From positions 1 to 15,724 of the forward strand of contig DFEO01000168.1 in assembly GCA_002368715.1 (NCBI GenBank): a stretch of DNA of 15,724 bases. The letters run 5' to 3'. The notes under the pieces were generated by a model. That model saw only the letters and a list, made by a program, of their open reading frames with translations. It had not been told where the DNA came from and did not search any database. This document shows positions 1-7,686 of this stretch, one piece after another. Position 1 is the first letter of the stretch, and each line of letters opens with the position of its first letter. A program made the translations under genes and the position numbers. The DNA comes from Ruminococcus sp. UBA3800. Its GTDB lineage: Bacteria > Bacillota > Clostridia > Oscillospirales > Ruminococcaceae.

Positions 1-767
1 CTCTGGATACGGTCGGTGATATAGCTGAAATTGCCGCCGCCCTTTACGATGAGGGCTGCCAGCAGCAGCAGTCCCGCACAGCCGCATATGCCTATGAATA
101 TCCAGAAATACTTCTTGCGCATACCGCTCGCGAACATCATCGCCACGCCGATTATGCCGAAGAGCATTACCGCCGACATATGCCTTTGCAGCAGCAGCAC
201 GAGGAATACCCCCGCGAACAGTATGAAAAACGGTATCATGCTGTACGACCATTTCTTCTCGAACTTCTGAAAGTTCACCGACATTATGTAGGCGAAGATG
301 AAGATGAATGCTATCTTCAAAAGCTCCGATGGCTGGAAGTTTATGCTTCCTATCATTATCCATCGCCTTGCTCCTGCTATCTCAAAGCCGAAGAGCCCCG
401 TATAGATGTTTATGGCCACCATACCCAGAAGGGCGCCTATCGCCACACGGGCACTTATGAAGAAGTGGTAGTCAAGAAACGACACCGCCATCATTATCAC
501 AACGCCAAGGCCTGCCGATATGATCTGCTTTTTGATGTAGTAATATCCGTCATCAAAGTCACTTATGCCCCAGGCATAGCTTGCCGAGAACATCATTATC
601 AGACCAAAGCTCAGCAGCACCATAACTATGACCAGAAACGGCTTATCTATCTCACTGAGAATGAACCTGAAGTTCCATTTTTTCTTTTTTGTATATCGTC
701 TGTGCCTGATCCTTGCGGGACGGCTGTAAACGATCTGATTTTCCCTTACTGTATCGTTTGTTTCCAA
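1..767 (-). CDS. ftsW: FtsW/SpoVE-type SEDS peptidoglycan glycosyltransferase, 3' end cut by window
   Basis: This is a polytopic membrane protein of the SEDS family (FtsW/SpoVE/RodA), which polymerises lipid II into glycan strands at the septum with a partner transpeptidase. About 255 residues are visible, reading to the window edge without a stop. After a basic cytoplasmic N-terminus (HRRYTKKKKW) the first membrane helix ends in MMFSASYAWG, the usual SEDS signature; GARRWI and FQPSELLK follow near residues 135-150, both family hallmarks. The catalytic Asp region in the large extracellular loop would lie at or beyond the edge. A TTG start at 767 is chosen because GGAGG at 775-779 sits 7 nt upstream; the next ATG lies inside the first helix. 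The gene starts 23 nt after the mraY stop, so it is the next gene of the dcw operon. One oddity is LQRHMSA near residue 190, where most relatives have QP(D/H). Context favours FtsW or SpoVE over RodA; the two cannot be separated here. Confidence 0.9.
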   Translation of the reverse strand, partial: METNDTVRENQIVYSRPARIRHRRYTKKKKWNFRFILSEIDKPFLVIVMVLLSFGLIMMFSASYAWGISDFDDGYYYIKKQIISAGLGVVIMMAVSFLDYHFFISARVAIGALLGMVAINIYTGLFGFEIAGARRWIMIGSINFQPSELLKIAFIFIFAYIMSVNFQKFEKKWSYSMIPFFILFAGVFLVLLLQRHMSAVMLFGIIGVAMMFASGMRKKYFWIFIGICGCAGLLLLAALIVKGGGNFSYITDRIQ

Positions 768-790
768 GATCTATCCTCCAGACCTGATCC

Positions 791-1822
791 TTATATCAAA
801 AATTTTGCCGAATAAACCAAATACCAAATCAGCAGTGCCGAAAACAACACCTGAACGGCCGAGAACGACCCTATTATCATATATTCTCCGTACCCCTTGT
901 TTTTAAGGTGCTCGTGGAGAGTGTAGCCCTTCATCAGAAGTTTTTTTGTGGTTTTGAAGACCGTAAACTGAAGCAGAGCGCTGATGCCGTCAGCAAGCAC
1001 CATACCGCCGCCTATCATAAGGACAGGCTCCGCATCGGCGCAGACAGCGCACATGACCCCGAGCGTTCCCAGCGTCAGCGCACCGCTCTCGCCGGAATAG
1101 ACCTTTGAAGGACAAAGGCTCCAGAACAGAAACCCACCTGCCGCCGACATTGAAGCCGCCGCCAGCACCTGAGCCTCGGGATGCAGCCCCGTGGCCGTAA
1201 GCCCCATCGTTATGCCTGCAAAATACAGCATCATAAGCGTCGAACAAAGTCCGTCCACACCAAGCTTCGTCCTTCCGCCGGGACAGTCGCAGACGCAGAC
1301 AGCGCTCACAAAGAGCGTTCCCAGCAGTGCTGTCAGCGGATAGTAAAGCAGGCCAAGCTCAAGATAGCCCAGATGAAATGGCAGCAGCCACCCCGTTCTC
1401 GTTCTTCCGAAAAGCCGCATCACAGCGATGGCTGCTATGATGACAACGAACCTGCCCGCAAGCTTGTGACCGGATCTCATACCCACATTCACACCCTTGT
1501 CGGAAACGATGTCCTCATAAGCTCCGAGGGCGCACATTATGCCTGCCGAAGCCGCCGAGGTGAATATGAGCCTCAGGTCTGCCGCTATGTCATTTCTTGA
1601 TGTAAAAAACGCTGTTGCTGCCGTTATTGCCAGAATGAATGCCGCAAATATCACCACGCCTCCAAGCTTGGGCTCAGAGCCGTCCTGCTTTCTGCGGTCA
1701 CCGATCACAGGTTCAAACCGTCCTGTCTTTACCTTTCTGAGATACGGAATAAGTATCCGCCCCAGCATTGCGGATGAAAAGAGCCCAACCGCAATAACGA
1801 CGCATTTTGCCGCAAGGTCCAT
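791..1822 (-). CDS. mraY: MraY-like phospho-MurNAc-pentapeptide transferase with altered active-site motifs
   Basis: The family transfers phospho-MurNAc-pentapeptide from UDP to undecaprenyl phosphate, making lipid I at the membrane. The 343-residue length, roughly ten hydrophobic segments, ILIPYLRKVKTG near the start, PKLGG (residues 51-55), KVYSGESGALTLG and LHEHLKNKGYGE near the C-terminus all align with MraY. Key positions differ: the usual DD pair is ED (103-104), the TDGLDGL loop reads KLGVDGL with the first Asp lost and the nearby Asn replaced by Arg, the catalytic Asp of MGD is Glu (245), and HHH is HEH (303-305). The frame is open and the helices are intact, so it is not simply decayed. 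The ATG start overlaps the murF TGA by one base; an in-frame GTG just upstream at 1825 is an alternative. Position between murF and ftsW is the normal mraY position. It may be a divergent working enzyme, or a relative with another role while a standard mraY lies elsewhere. Confidence 0.8.
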   Translation of the reverse strand: MDLAAKCVVIAVGLFSSAMLGRILIPYLRKVKTGRFEPVIGDRRKQDGSEPKLGGVVIFAAFILAITAATAFFTSRNDIAADLRLIFTSAASAGIMCALGAYEDIVSDKGVNVGMRSGHKLAGRFVVIIAAIAVMRLFGRTRTGWLLPFHLGYLELGLLYYPLTALLGTLFVSAVCVCDCPGGRTKLGVDGLCSTLMMLYFAGITMGLTATGLHPEAQVLAAASMSAAGGFLFWSLCPSKVYSGESGALTLGTLGVMCAVCADAEPVLMIGGGMVLADGISALLQFTVFKTTKKLLMKGYTLHEHLKNKGYGEYMIIGSFSAVQVLFSALLIWYLVYSAKFLI

Positions 1823-3186
1823 CACTTTTCGGTCAGAGCCTTGAAGACCTCTTCAAGCTTCATACCTCTGCTGCCCTTGAGGAGCACGATATCTCCCTCA
1901 TGCAGCTCGCTCCCCAGCCTTTGCGCCAATGCCTCTCTTGTCTCAAAATGCTCGCAGGCCGCCTCATCAAAGCCCTTCTTCACAGCTCCTGCGGCATAGC
2001 ACGGTGCAAACTCACCGAAGGTCAGAAGCTTATCAGCCTTCGAGGACGGCACAAGCTCGCCCACATTTTTGTGATAGGTCTTTGAATTCTTCCCAAGCTC
2101 CAGCATATCCGCCAGAACGCAGAAGCGTCTGCCCCTGACATCGGCATTTTCCAGCAGCGAGAGCGCCGCCTTCATCGAATCCGGAGCTGCATTATAGCAG
2201 TCCAGTATATAGGTAACACCATCTTTTTCAATGATGTTCTGTCTTAATCCCTCGGCTCTGAAAGCCGCAAGTCCCGAAACTATATCCCCGGGCTCCATCC
2301 CGAGCTGAATGCCCACGCAGAAAGCTGCAAGAGCATTTCTCACATTGTGCTCGCCGGGACAGGAGAGCACAGCGTGTATCTTCCTGTCATCAAAAACTAT
2401 ATCAAACTCACTGCCTGCTGCCCCAAGCTTTACATCGCTTGCGTAAACATCGCAGTCCTTCTTTGAAAGCGAATAATAGATGAGCGGTCTTTCAAGCTTG
2501 CCCTTCAGCGAATACAGCAGCTTGTCATCTCTTGACAGAACGAGCGGCGCATCATAAGCCATGCCGTCGAGCATCTCGAGCTTTGCGTTGAGTATCCCCT
2601 CCTGTGAGCCGAGGTTCTCGATATGAGAAACGCCGATATTTGTTATCAGCGCCATTGTCGGCCTTGCGCTCATAGACATATGCGATATCTCGCCTTTGTG
2701 GTTCATACCCATCTCGATGACAGCAGCCTCATAGCTTTCGTCAAGACCGAACAGGGTCTTCGGCATACCTATCTCGTTATTGAGGTTGCCCTGTGTTTTC
2801 AGGGTCTTGAAGCGCTGTGACAAAACGCAGGCCGTCATATCCTTGGTAGTGGTCTTTTCCACGCTCCCGGTCACGCCAACGAGCTTTACCGCAAACTTCG
2901 ACCTGTAATAGCCTGCCGCATCAAGAAGCGCCTGAGCGGTGGAGTCAACTATTATGCACCTTGCCCCCTCAACGGGTCTCTCGGTGATAACAGCCTCTGC
3001 GCCAAGCTCCATAGCCTTTGCGGCATATTCGTGGCCGTCAAAGTTCGCACCCTTCAGTGCCACAAACACCGAGCCTTCCGATATCGTTCTTGTGTCGGTA
3101 GATATCTCGCTTATCACTGCATCGGCCGGATAGCCGTAGCTTCCGTGGACCGCTTCGATTATCTCCTGTAACGTCATCTTTTCCAT
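1822..3186 (-). CDS. murF: UDP-MurNAc-tripeptide--D-Ala-D-Ala ligase
   Basis: MurF is the cytoplasmic ATP-dependent ligase that adds D-Ala-D-Ala to UDP-MurNAc-tripeptide, completing the pentapeptide. At 454 residues it has the usual length and all three Mur ligase domains: an N-terminal UDP-substrate domain with DTRTI and FDGHEYA (to about residue 95), the central ATPase domain (P-loop 104-114, EMGMNHKGEI, NIGVSHIENLGS), and a C-terminal domain starting near GEHNVRNALAA and ending with LLKGSRGMKLEEV. Two normally invariant spots differ: the P-loop reads GVTGSVEKTTT, with Glu110 in place of the Gly before Lys111, and YNANP reads YNAAP. The ATG at 3186 follows GGAG (3198-3201) at 11 nt. It lies 28 nt after murE and overlaps mraY by one base, so translation is probably coupled. 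Family assignment is secure; whether the P-loop change affects activity is unknown. Confidence 0.93.
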   Translation of the reverse strand: MEKMTLQEIIEAVHGSYGYPADAVISEISTDTRTISEGSVFVALKGANFDGHEYAAKAMELGAEAVITERPVEGARCIIVDSTAQALLDAAGYYRSKFAVKLVGVTGSVEKTTTKDMTACVLSQRFKTLKTQGNLNNEIGMPKTLFGLDESYEAAVIEMGMNHKGEISHMSMSARPTMALITNIGVSHIENLGSQEGILNAKLEMLDGMAYDAPLVLSRDDKLLYSLKGKLERPLIYYSLSKKDCDVYASDVKLGAAGSEFDIVFDDRKIHAVLSCPGEHNVRNALAAFCVGIQLGMEPGDIVSGLAAFRAEGLRQNIIEKDGVTYILDCYNAAPDSMKAALSLLENADVRGRRFCVLADMLELGKNSKTYHKNVGELVPSSKADKLLTFGEFAPCYAAGAVKKGFDEAACEHFETREALAQRLGSELHEGDIVLLKGSRGMKLEEVFKALTEK

Positions 3187-3214
3187 TGCCTGTTAAGCTC
3201 CGTTCTTCATTCTG

Positions 3215-4663
3215 TTATCTGCCCTGTTTTTTAAGTTCCTCCAGAGCGTCCGCAACAACTTCTCTCTCGTCAAAATGTATCTTTACGCCGCCTGCAAGGA
3301 TCTGATAATCCTCGTGGCCCTTGCCGGCAAGAACTATGATATCGTCCTTCTCTGCATTCTGCACAGCCCAGTATATAGCCTCACGTCTGTCCGTTATGGT
3401 AACATAGGGCGTATCCTTTCCTTCAAGCCCCTTTAAAACGTCCTTGATTATATCCTCGGGGACCTCGTTTCTGGGGTTATCCGATGTGACTATAAGAAAG
3501 TCCGCATTATCGGCAGCAGCAGCAGCCATAAGGGGTCTCTTTGCGGCATCCCTGTTTCCGCCGCAGCCGAACAGACACTTGACCTTGCCCTTTGCGCTCT
3601 CCTTTATCGCCGAGAGCACATTCACAAGAGCGTCCGGAGTGTGAGCATAATCACAGATAACGGTGAAATCCCTTCCGGTGGGGACTATCTCCGCTCTTCC
3701 CCTGACACCGCTGATGTTTGCCAGAAGCTTTATCACATCCTCGGGTCGGTAGCCCAGTGTCTCGCAGCAGGCGATGACCGCAAGGGAGTTTGAAACATTG
3801 AACAGCCCCGGCATCCTGAAGCAGACATTGTGCTTTGTCTTTCCGTCATCAAAAACATACTTCACACCGCTTGACGAAAGCAGTATGTCCTCGGCCATAA
3901 AATCGGCCGCAGAGCAGCACGAATAGGTCTTTGCGGGGATGCTTATCTCTTCAAGATAGCGCCTGCCGTACTCGTCGTCTATATTTATTATCGCGTTGTC
4001 CGAGATAGAGAACAGTATCTTCTTTGCCTGATAATAGTTCTCCATACTTCCGTGGACATCAAGGTGGTCCTGAGTAAGGTTCGTAAAGACAGCGACCTTA
4101 TAATGGCAGCCTGTGAGCCTTTTCTGCTCGAGTCCCTGAGAGGAGGCTTCCATTACGACATAATCGCATTTCTCGTCAGCCATTCTTCTCAGCAGCTCAT
4201 AAAGGTCATACGGCTCCGGCGTTGTCCTGTCGGTGGGATATACAGTGCTGCCTATCTCGTTCTGGCAGGTGCCTATAAGGCCGACCTTGCAGCCGAGCTC
4301 GGAAAGGACTTTCTTAACAACTGTGGTTATCGTTGTTTTGCCGTTGGTGCCGGTAACGCCGATAAAGCTGAGCTGCTTTTCGGGGTGGCCGAACCATGCA
4401 GCACAAAGTCTTACATAAGCCTCTCTCGTATCTGCGACAATGATCTGGCAGTCAAGTCCCAGGTCCCTTTCGCAGACTATCACCGAGCAGCCCTTTTCTA
4501 TCATTTGCTTTGCGGCATCGTGTCCGTCAAAGGTGTTGCCCTTTATACATACGAACATCGAGCCCTTTGTCACCTGTTTTCTGTTGTCGCTGGTGACCCC
4601 TGTTATCTCGATGTTTTCAAGCTCGGTCTTTGCGATATCCTTTATCAGTTCATATAGCTTCAT
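3215..4663 (-). CDS. murE: UDP-MurNAc-dipeptide--meso-diaminopimelate ligase
   Basis: MurE adds the third amino acid to UDP-MurNAc-L-Ala-D-Glu in the cytoplasm using ATP. The 482-residue protein shows TSDNR and FDGHD in domain 1, a standard P-loop GVTGTNGKTT, MEASSQGL, NLTQDHLDVHGS containing the carbamylated-Lys neighbourhood, YAHTPDAL, then GCGGNRD, DNPR and GKGHEDYQ in domain 3. The DNPR motif is the known signature of enzymes using meso-diaminopimelate rather than lysine, so an mDAP-type wall is predicted. The frame stays open upstream to 4822, but the extra 53 residues overlap the PBP gene and match nothing in MurE. ATG 4663 fits the family start (MKLYELI). Its only good Shine-Dalgarno lies 26 nt away across a hairpin, described separately. 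It is 46 nt downstream of the PBP stop and 28 nt before murF. Confidence 0.95.
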   Translation of the reverse strand: MKLYELIKDIAKTELENIEITGVTSDNRKQVTKGSMFVCIKGNTFDGHDAAKQMIEKGCSVIVCERDLGLDCQIIVADTREAYVRLCAAWFGHPEKQLSFIGVTGTNGKTTITTVVKKVLSELGCKVGLIGTCQNEIGSTVYPTDRTTPEPYDLYELLRRMADEKCDYVVMEASSQGLEQKRLTGCHYKVAVFTNLTQDHLDVHGSMENYYQAKKILFSISDNAIINIDDEYGRRYLEEISIPAKTYSCCSAADFMAEDILLSSSGVKYVFDDGKTKHNVCFRMPGLFNVSNSLAVIACCETLGYRPEDVIKLLANISGVRGRAEIVPTGRDFTVICDYAHTPDALVNVLSAIKESAKGKVKCLFGCGGNRDAAKRPLMAAAAADNADFLIVTSDNPRNEVPEDIIKDVLKGLEGKDTPYVTITDRREAIYWAVQNAEKDDIIVLAGKGHEDYQILAGGVKIHFDEREVVADALEELKKQGR

Positions 4664-4696
4664 TTTTCTTGCGGCGCCAGAAAAGCGCCCCTCCTT
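4664..4696 (-). promoter_or_regulatory. murE ribosome binding site separated from its ATG by a small hairpin
   Basis: On the minus strand AAGGAGG (4696-4690) is followed at once by GGCGC (4689-4685), a 7-nt loop, and GCGCC (4677-4673), then 9 nt to ATG 4663. The 5-bp GC stem would fold out 17 nt, cutting the effective spacing from 26 to 9 nt. No ATG, GTG or TTG in the murE frame lies between. Hairpin-bridged ribosome binding sites are known in phage T4. That this one works the same way is inference. Confidence 0.5.
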
Positions 4697-4709
4697 GATG
4701 TTTATTGTC

Positions 4710-7040
4710 TTACTGTGAGCCCACCGTTTCGGTAGCAAAGGTGACCTCCACCGCTGTTCCCATAGGAACGCTCCTTCCGGCTTCAACGCTCTGATCCTCC
4801 TGAGCCAGCGCACCGGCCTCATCGGGAGAGCCCAGCACCGTAAGGTTGAGCCCGTATTCCGCCAAAGTCTGCTTTGCCTGTTCCTTGGTCAGTCCCTGGA
4901 GCGACGGCACGACCACCATATCATACTGGAAGTCCTCCTCCGTATAGAGGACCACCTGGCCGCCTCTTTCTATCTGGGTCGAAGCAGGCACCTGTGAGAT
5001 AACTGTATCTCCGTTTCCGACCACCTTGACCTCAAGGCCGAGATCGGTGATCGTTTTCTGTGCGTCCTTGATGTCTGTATATGTAACGTTCGGAACGCTG
5101 ACTGCAAGCTCTGCCAGCTCCTCCTCGGTATACTCGGGGTATACGCCGATGTACGGGAGAACATCGCTCAGAACATTGACGCAGATAGGCGCTGCCACCT
5201 GGCTTCCGTAGAATTTCTCGCCCGTCGGGTGATCGACCATAACGAGCATTATTATCTCGGGGTCTTCGGCAGGAGCAAAAGCGCAGTAGGAAGAAACATA
5301 GGTCTCGCCCTTGGGATCCTCGTCCAGCTTCTGTGAGGTTCCCGACTTTCCGCCGATGCTGTATCCCTTGATATAGCAGTTTGAATCGGGCTGTCCTTCA
5401 ACAACTCCCTTTAATATCTCTCTCATCTCTGCCGAGGTATCCTCGGAGATGACCTGTCTTTTAACGACCGTATCCGACTTCTTTACAACGTTTCCGTTTG
5501 AATCGGTTATGGTGTCCACCACCCTCGGGGTAAGCAGATAGCCGCCGTTCACGCAGGCGCTGTAAGCCGTTATCATCTGGATGGGTGTTACCTTGTTGGT
5601 CTGTCCGAAGGAGCTTGACGCAAGCTCGACCGGGCCGTAATCCTGGAGCATAAGGTTTATCGAGTTGACCTCACCGGGGAGATCTATCCCTGTCAGCTCC
5701 CTGAAACCGAAGGCGCTGAAATACTGGTCAAACTTTGCAGCTCCCAGTCTTTGTCCTATCTGCACAAAAACGGGGTTGCAGGAGTTTAGCATCGCAAGCG
5801 GGAGGTCCTGTGCGCCGTGGTCCACATCCGACCAGCAGTGGAACGTTGTGTCCTCGACGGTGATAGCTGTACCGCAGGAGAAGGTATCGCTAAGCGATAT
5901 GACCTTTTCCTCCAGTGCCGAAGCGCCCACGATCACTTTGAATACCGAACCGGGGTTATATATCTCCGATATCGCCTTATTCTTCCACTGAACGCTCCAT
6001 TCTGCAAGCGCCTTGTCGTGATATGCCTCGCTGTTCTCATCAAGGTTCGCAAGCTCTGCGGCTGCGGACTCGTCGGTCACTCTTCCGGGAACGTTCGGGT
6101 CATAGCTGTAACAGGTGGCCATAGCCAGCACAGCACCCGTTTTCGGGTTCATGATTATACCGCATATCCTGTCGGTCGGCTGGTTGAGCTCATAGGCTGC
6201 CTGCAGCTCCTTCTCCAGGATATACTGTATATTCGCATCAAGGTTCAGCGTCAGGTTGTCGCCATCCTGAGCCTCATAGCTCTGCTTGTATCTGTAAGGG
6301 ATCTCGGTGCCGTCATTCGCCATAGCGGTGATTATCCTGCCGTCAACGCCTGCAAGATAGTCGTCATAATAAGCTTCCAGCCCGTAGATGCCGTTTCCGT
6401 CATAATCCGTATGTCCCAGAACATTTGCCGCAAGAGTATTCTGGGGGTATATCCTCTTGGTCGTGGGGTCGCATCTTACGCCGTCGATATCAAGCTTTGT
6501 AAGCTTTTTCTCTATCTTGTCCGCAAGTGTTTTCTCCACTTCTTTTTTCAGCACTATGTACTGGGTAGAGGTATCCGTGAGCTTTTCTCTTATCTCTGCG
6601 GTATCCACCTCAAGCTCCAGCGAGAGGTACTCCACCAGCTCGTCGAGCGTGTCCGCCGAGCCGAGCGTGTTTTCGAGCCGCTTCTGATATTCAGCCCTCT
6701 GCTCTTCTTTTTCCTCGGTGGCAGCAGCGTCCCTCAGCTCCTTGACGATCTCGTCCTTCTGCTTCAGCTGGGACGCCAGCATCTTAGGGTCAGCGTAAAC
6801 AGTATACACTGTTGCACTCTGTGCGAGCACGGTCCCGTTGCTGTCATATATGGTCCCTCTCGAAGCCGCTACCGATGTGCTCTTGAGCTGCTGTGAATTT
6901 GCCAGCGCCTGCCACTTTTTCCCGTCCTTTACCGAAACGTTGAATATAGTGACTATGATATAAACGAACACCGCCGCAAAGGGTATCATCAGCCAGATAT
7001 TCAGCCTTCTTCGCATTGTCCGTGTTGGTCTTTCCGACAT
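4710..7040 (-). CDS. Class B penicillin-binding protein (FtsI/SpoVD type) with two C-terminal PASTA domains
   Basis: This is the transpeptidase that crosslinks septal peptidoglycan with its SEDS partner, anchored in the membrane with the catalytic domain outside. The 776-residue protein has a basic N-terminus, one transmembrane helix (about 16-36), a dimerisation/pedestal region with an acidic coiled stretch around 90-180, then a transpeptidase domain with all three active-site motifs: SVFK (Ser365), SCN (Ser420) and KSGT (about 565-568). Two PASTA domains follow (about 648-705 and 709-770), each beginning VP(N/S) with an internal GL turn. The ATG at 7040 is preferred because AGGAG (7049-7053) lies 8 nt upstream; a TTG at 7070 would add ten residues but lacks a suitable site. 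It sits between the ftsL-like gene and murE, where pbpB/spoVD stands in other Firmicutes. Whether it serves vegetative division (PBP2B), spore cortex (SpoVD) or both cannot be told from sequence. Confidence 0.93.
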   Translation of the reverse strand: MSERPTRTMRRRLNIWLMIPFAAVFVYIIVTIFNVSVKDGKKWQALANSQQLKSTSVAASRGTIYDSNGTVLAQSATVYTVYADPKMLASQLKQKDEIVKELRDAAATEEKEEQRAEYQKRLENTLGSADTLDELVEYLSLELEVDTAEIREKLTDTSTQYIVLKKEVEKTLADKIEKKLTKLDIDGVRCDPTTKRIYPQNTLAANVLGHTDYDGNGIYGLEAYYDDYLAGVDGRIITAMANDGTEIPYRYKQSYEAQDGDNLTLNLDANIQYILEKELQAAYELNQPTDRICGIIMNPKTGAVLAMATCYSYDPNVPGRVTDESAAAELANLDENSEAYHDKALAEWSVQWKNKAISEIYNPGSVFKVIVGASALEEKVISLSDTFSCGTAITVEDTTFHCWSDVDHGAQDLPLAMLNSCNPVFVQIGQRLGAAKFDQYFSAFGFRELTGIDLPGEVNSINLMLQDYGPVELASSSFGQTNKVTPIQMITAYSACVNGGYLLTPRVVDTITDSNGNVVKKSDTVVKRQVISEDTSAEMREILKGVVEGQPDSNCYIKGYSIGGKSGTSQKLDEDPKGETYVSSYCAFAPAEDPEIIMLVMVDHPTGEKFYGSQVAAPICVNVLSDVLPYIGVYPEYTEEELAELAVSVPNVTYTDIKDAQKTITDLGLEVKVVGNGDTVISQVPASTQIERGGQVVLYTEEDFQYDMVVVPSLQGLTKEQAKQTLAEYGLNLTVLGSPDEAGALAQEDQSVEAGRSVPMGTAVEVTFATETVGSQ

Positions 7041-7106
7041 ATCCCGATCTCCTGTCTTTCTCTTTGCCAAGCCTTTGTTTCACGTCATTTTCGCCCTCAG
7101 AAGGCC

Positions 7107-7135
7107 ATTATGACACAAAACAATATAGAACAAGA
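7107..7135 (-). promoter_or_regulatory. Weak candidate internal promoter before the PBP gene
   Basis: The 146-nt gap between the ftsL-like stop and the PBP ATG is the longest inside the dcw cluster. It contains CATAAT (7112-7107) directly preceded by TGT, an extended -10 pattern, with a poor -35 (TCTTGT, 7135-7130) at 17 nt. It could let the downstream wall genes be expressed apart from mraZ. The match is modest and may be chance. Confidence 0.25.
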
Positions 7136-7186
7136 AAGCTAAGCACAAATCAATGTCCCTAACTTTCCCTTAAAATATTTTATTCA

Positions 7187-7651
7187 TCAAAGCCCGATAT
7201 ATTCCAGCGCCGCACCGAACCAGTTCTTGATCCTGACGAAAACATTATCGTCCTCGTTCCTGATGACCGATGTCTTGTCCTTGGTCTCGACCCTGATATA
7301 CTCGGTCTGGGATTTGTCCAGCTTTTTGAGCCCCAGCTTCTCCTCGGCGTATTCCTCCACCGTTGTCATATTCTTCTTCTGCGCCAGCTCCGACTGCAAG
7401 CTTATGTTCTCGCTTTGCAGCTTTTCAAGCTCATTCATCTGCACCGTCTGCTCGGCTATCAGCTGAGATATCTCGACCCTTCCGAACATCAGCGCCGAGA
7501 ACAGTGCCAGCGCAACAACAGCAAGCCCGACCACACCCAGCATAGATGCACGCTTATGCTTTCTTGCAGGCGCAGCCTTTACACTTTCAGCTTCATTTAT
7601 CTCAGGCTCATTAGCCTCGTAATCAAACGCAAGATTATGTATCTTTGCCAT
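7187..7651 (-). CDS. ftsL: FtsL/DivIC-like septum assembly protein
   Basis: This small bitopic membrane protein is expected to join the FtsL-DivIC-FtsQ complex that activates FtsW and its PBP at the septum. The 154 residues comprise a cytoplasmic N-terminus ending in a basic patch (ARKHKRAS), one transmembrane helix (about 37-57), an extracellular coiled coil (about 58-95, ELEKLQSENISLQSEL) and the motif EEYAEEKLGLKKLDKSQTEYI typical of the FtsL/DivIC group. The tail of about 40 residues beyond it is longer than usual. ATG 7651 is chosen over GTG 7660 because AGAGG (7664-7660) is then 8 nt away. The gene is 35 nt after rsmH, the standard ftsL position. FtsL proteins diverge strongly, so the assignment rests on architecture and place rather than on identity. 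Confidence 0.8.
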   Translation of the reverse strand: MAKIHNLAFDYEANEPEINEAESVKAAPARKHKRASMLGVVGLAVVALALFSALMFGRVEISQLIAEQTVQMNELEKLQSENISLQSELAQKKNMTTVEEYAEEKLGLKKLDKSQTEYIRVETKDKTSVIRNEDDNVFVRIKNWFGAALEYIGL

Positions 7652-7686
7652 AAACAACACCTCTGTTCCGGGATCATCCTCCGCCC

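Noticed and set aside
180..815. Open frame of about 211 codons on the plus strand opposite ftsW
   Set aside because: It is antisense to a clear SEDS protein, has a His/Tyr-rich composition typical of reverse-strand translation, and has no start signals.
4052..4657. Open frame of about 201 codons on the plus strand opposite murE
   Set aside because: murE is unambiguous on the other strand, and this frame lacks a ribosome binding site and recognisable domains.
4664..4822. N-terminal extension of MurE by 53 residues
   Set aside because: It overlaps the PBP 3' end in another frame, has no homology to MurE, and the ATG at 4663 gives the normal family start.
5817..6896. Long open frame on the plus strand, about 359 codons, opposite the PBP gene
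   Set aside because: It mirrors the codon pattern of the PBP gene, has no ribosome binding site or promoter, and its translation resembles no protein family. The minus-strand PBP explains the region fully.
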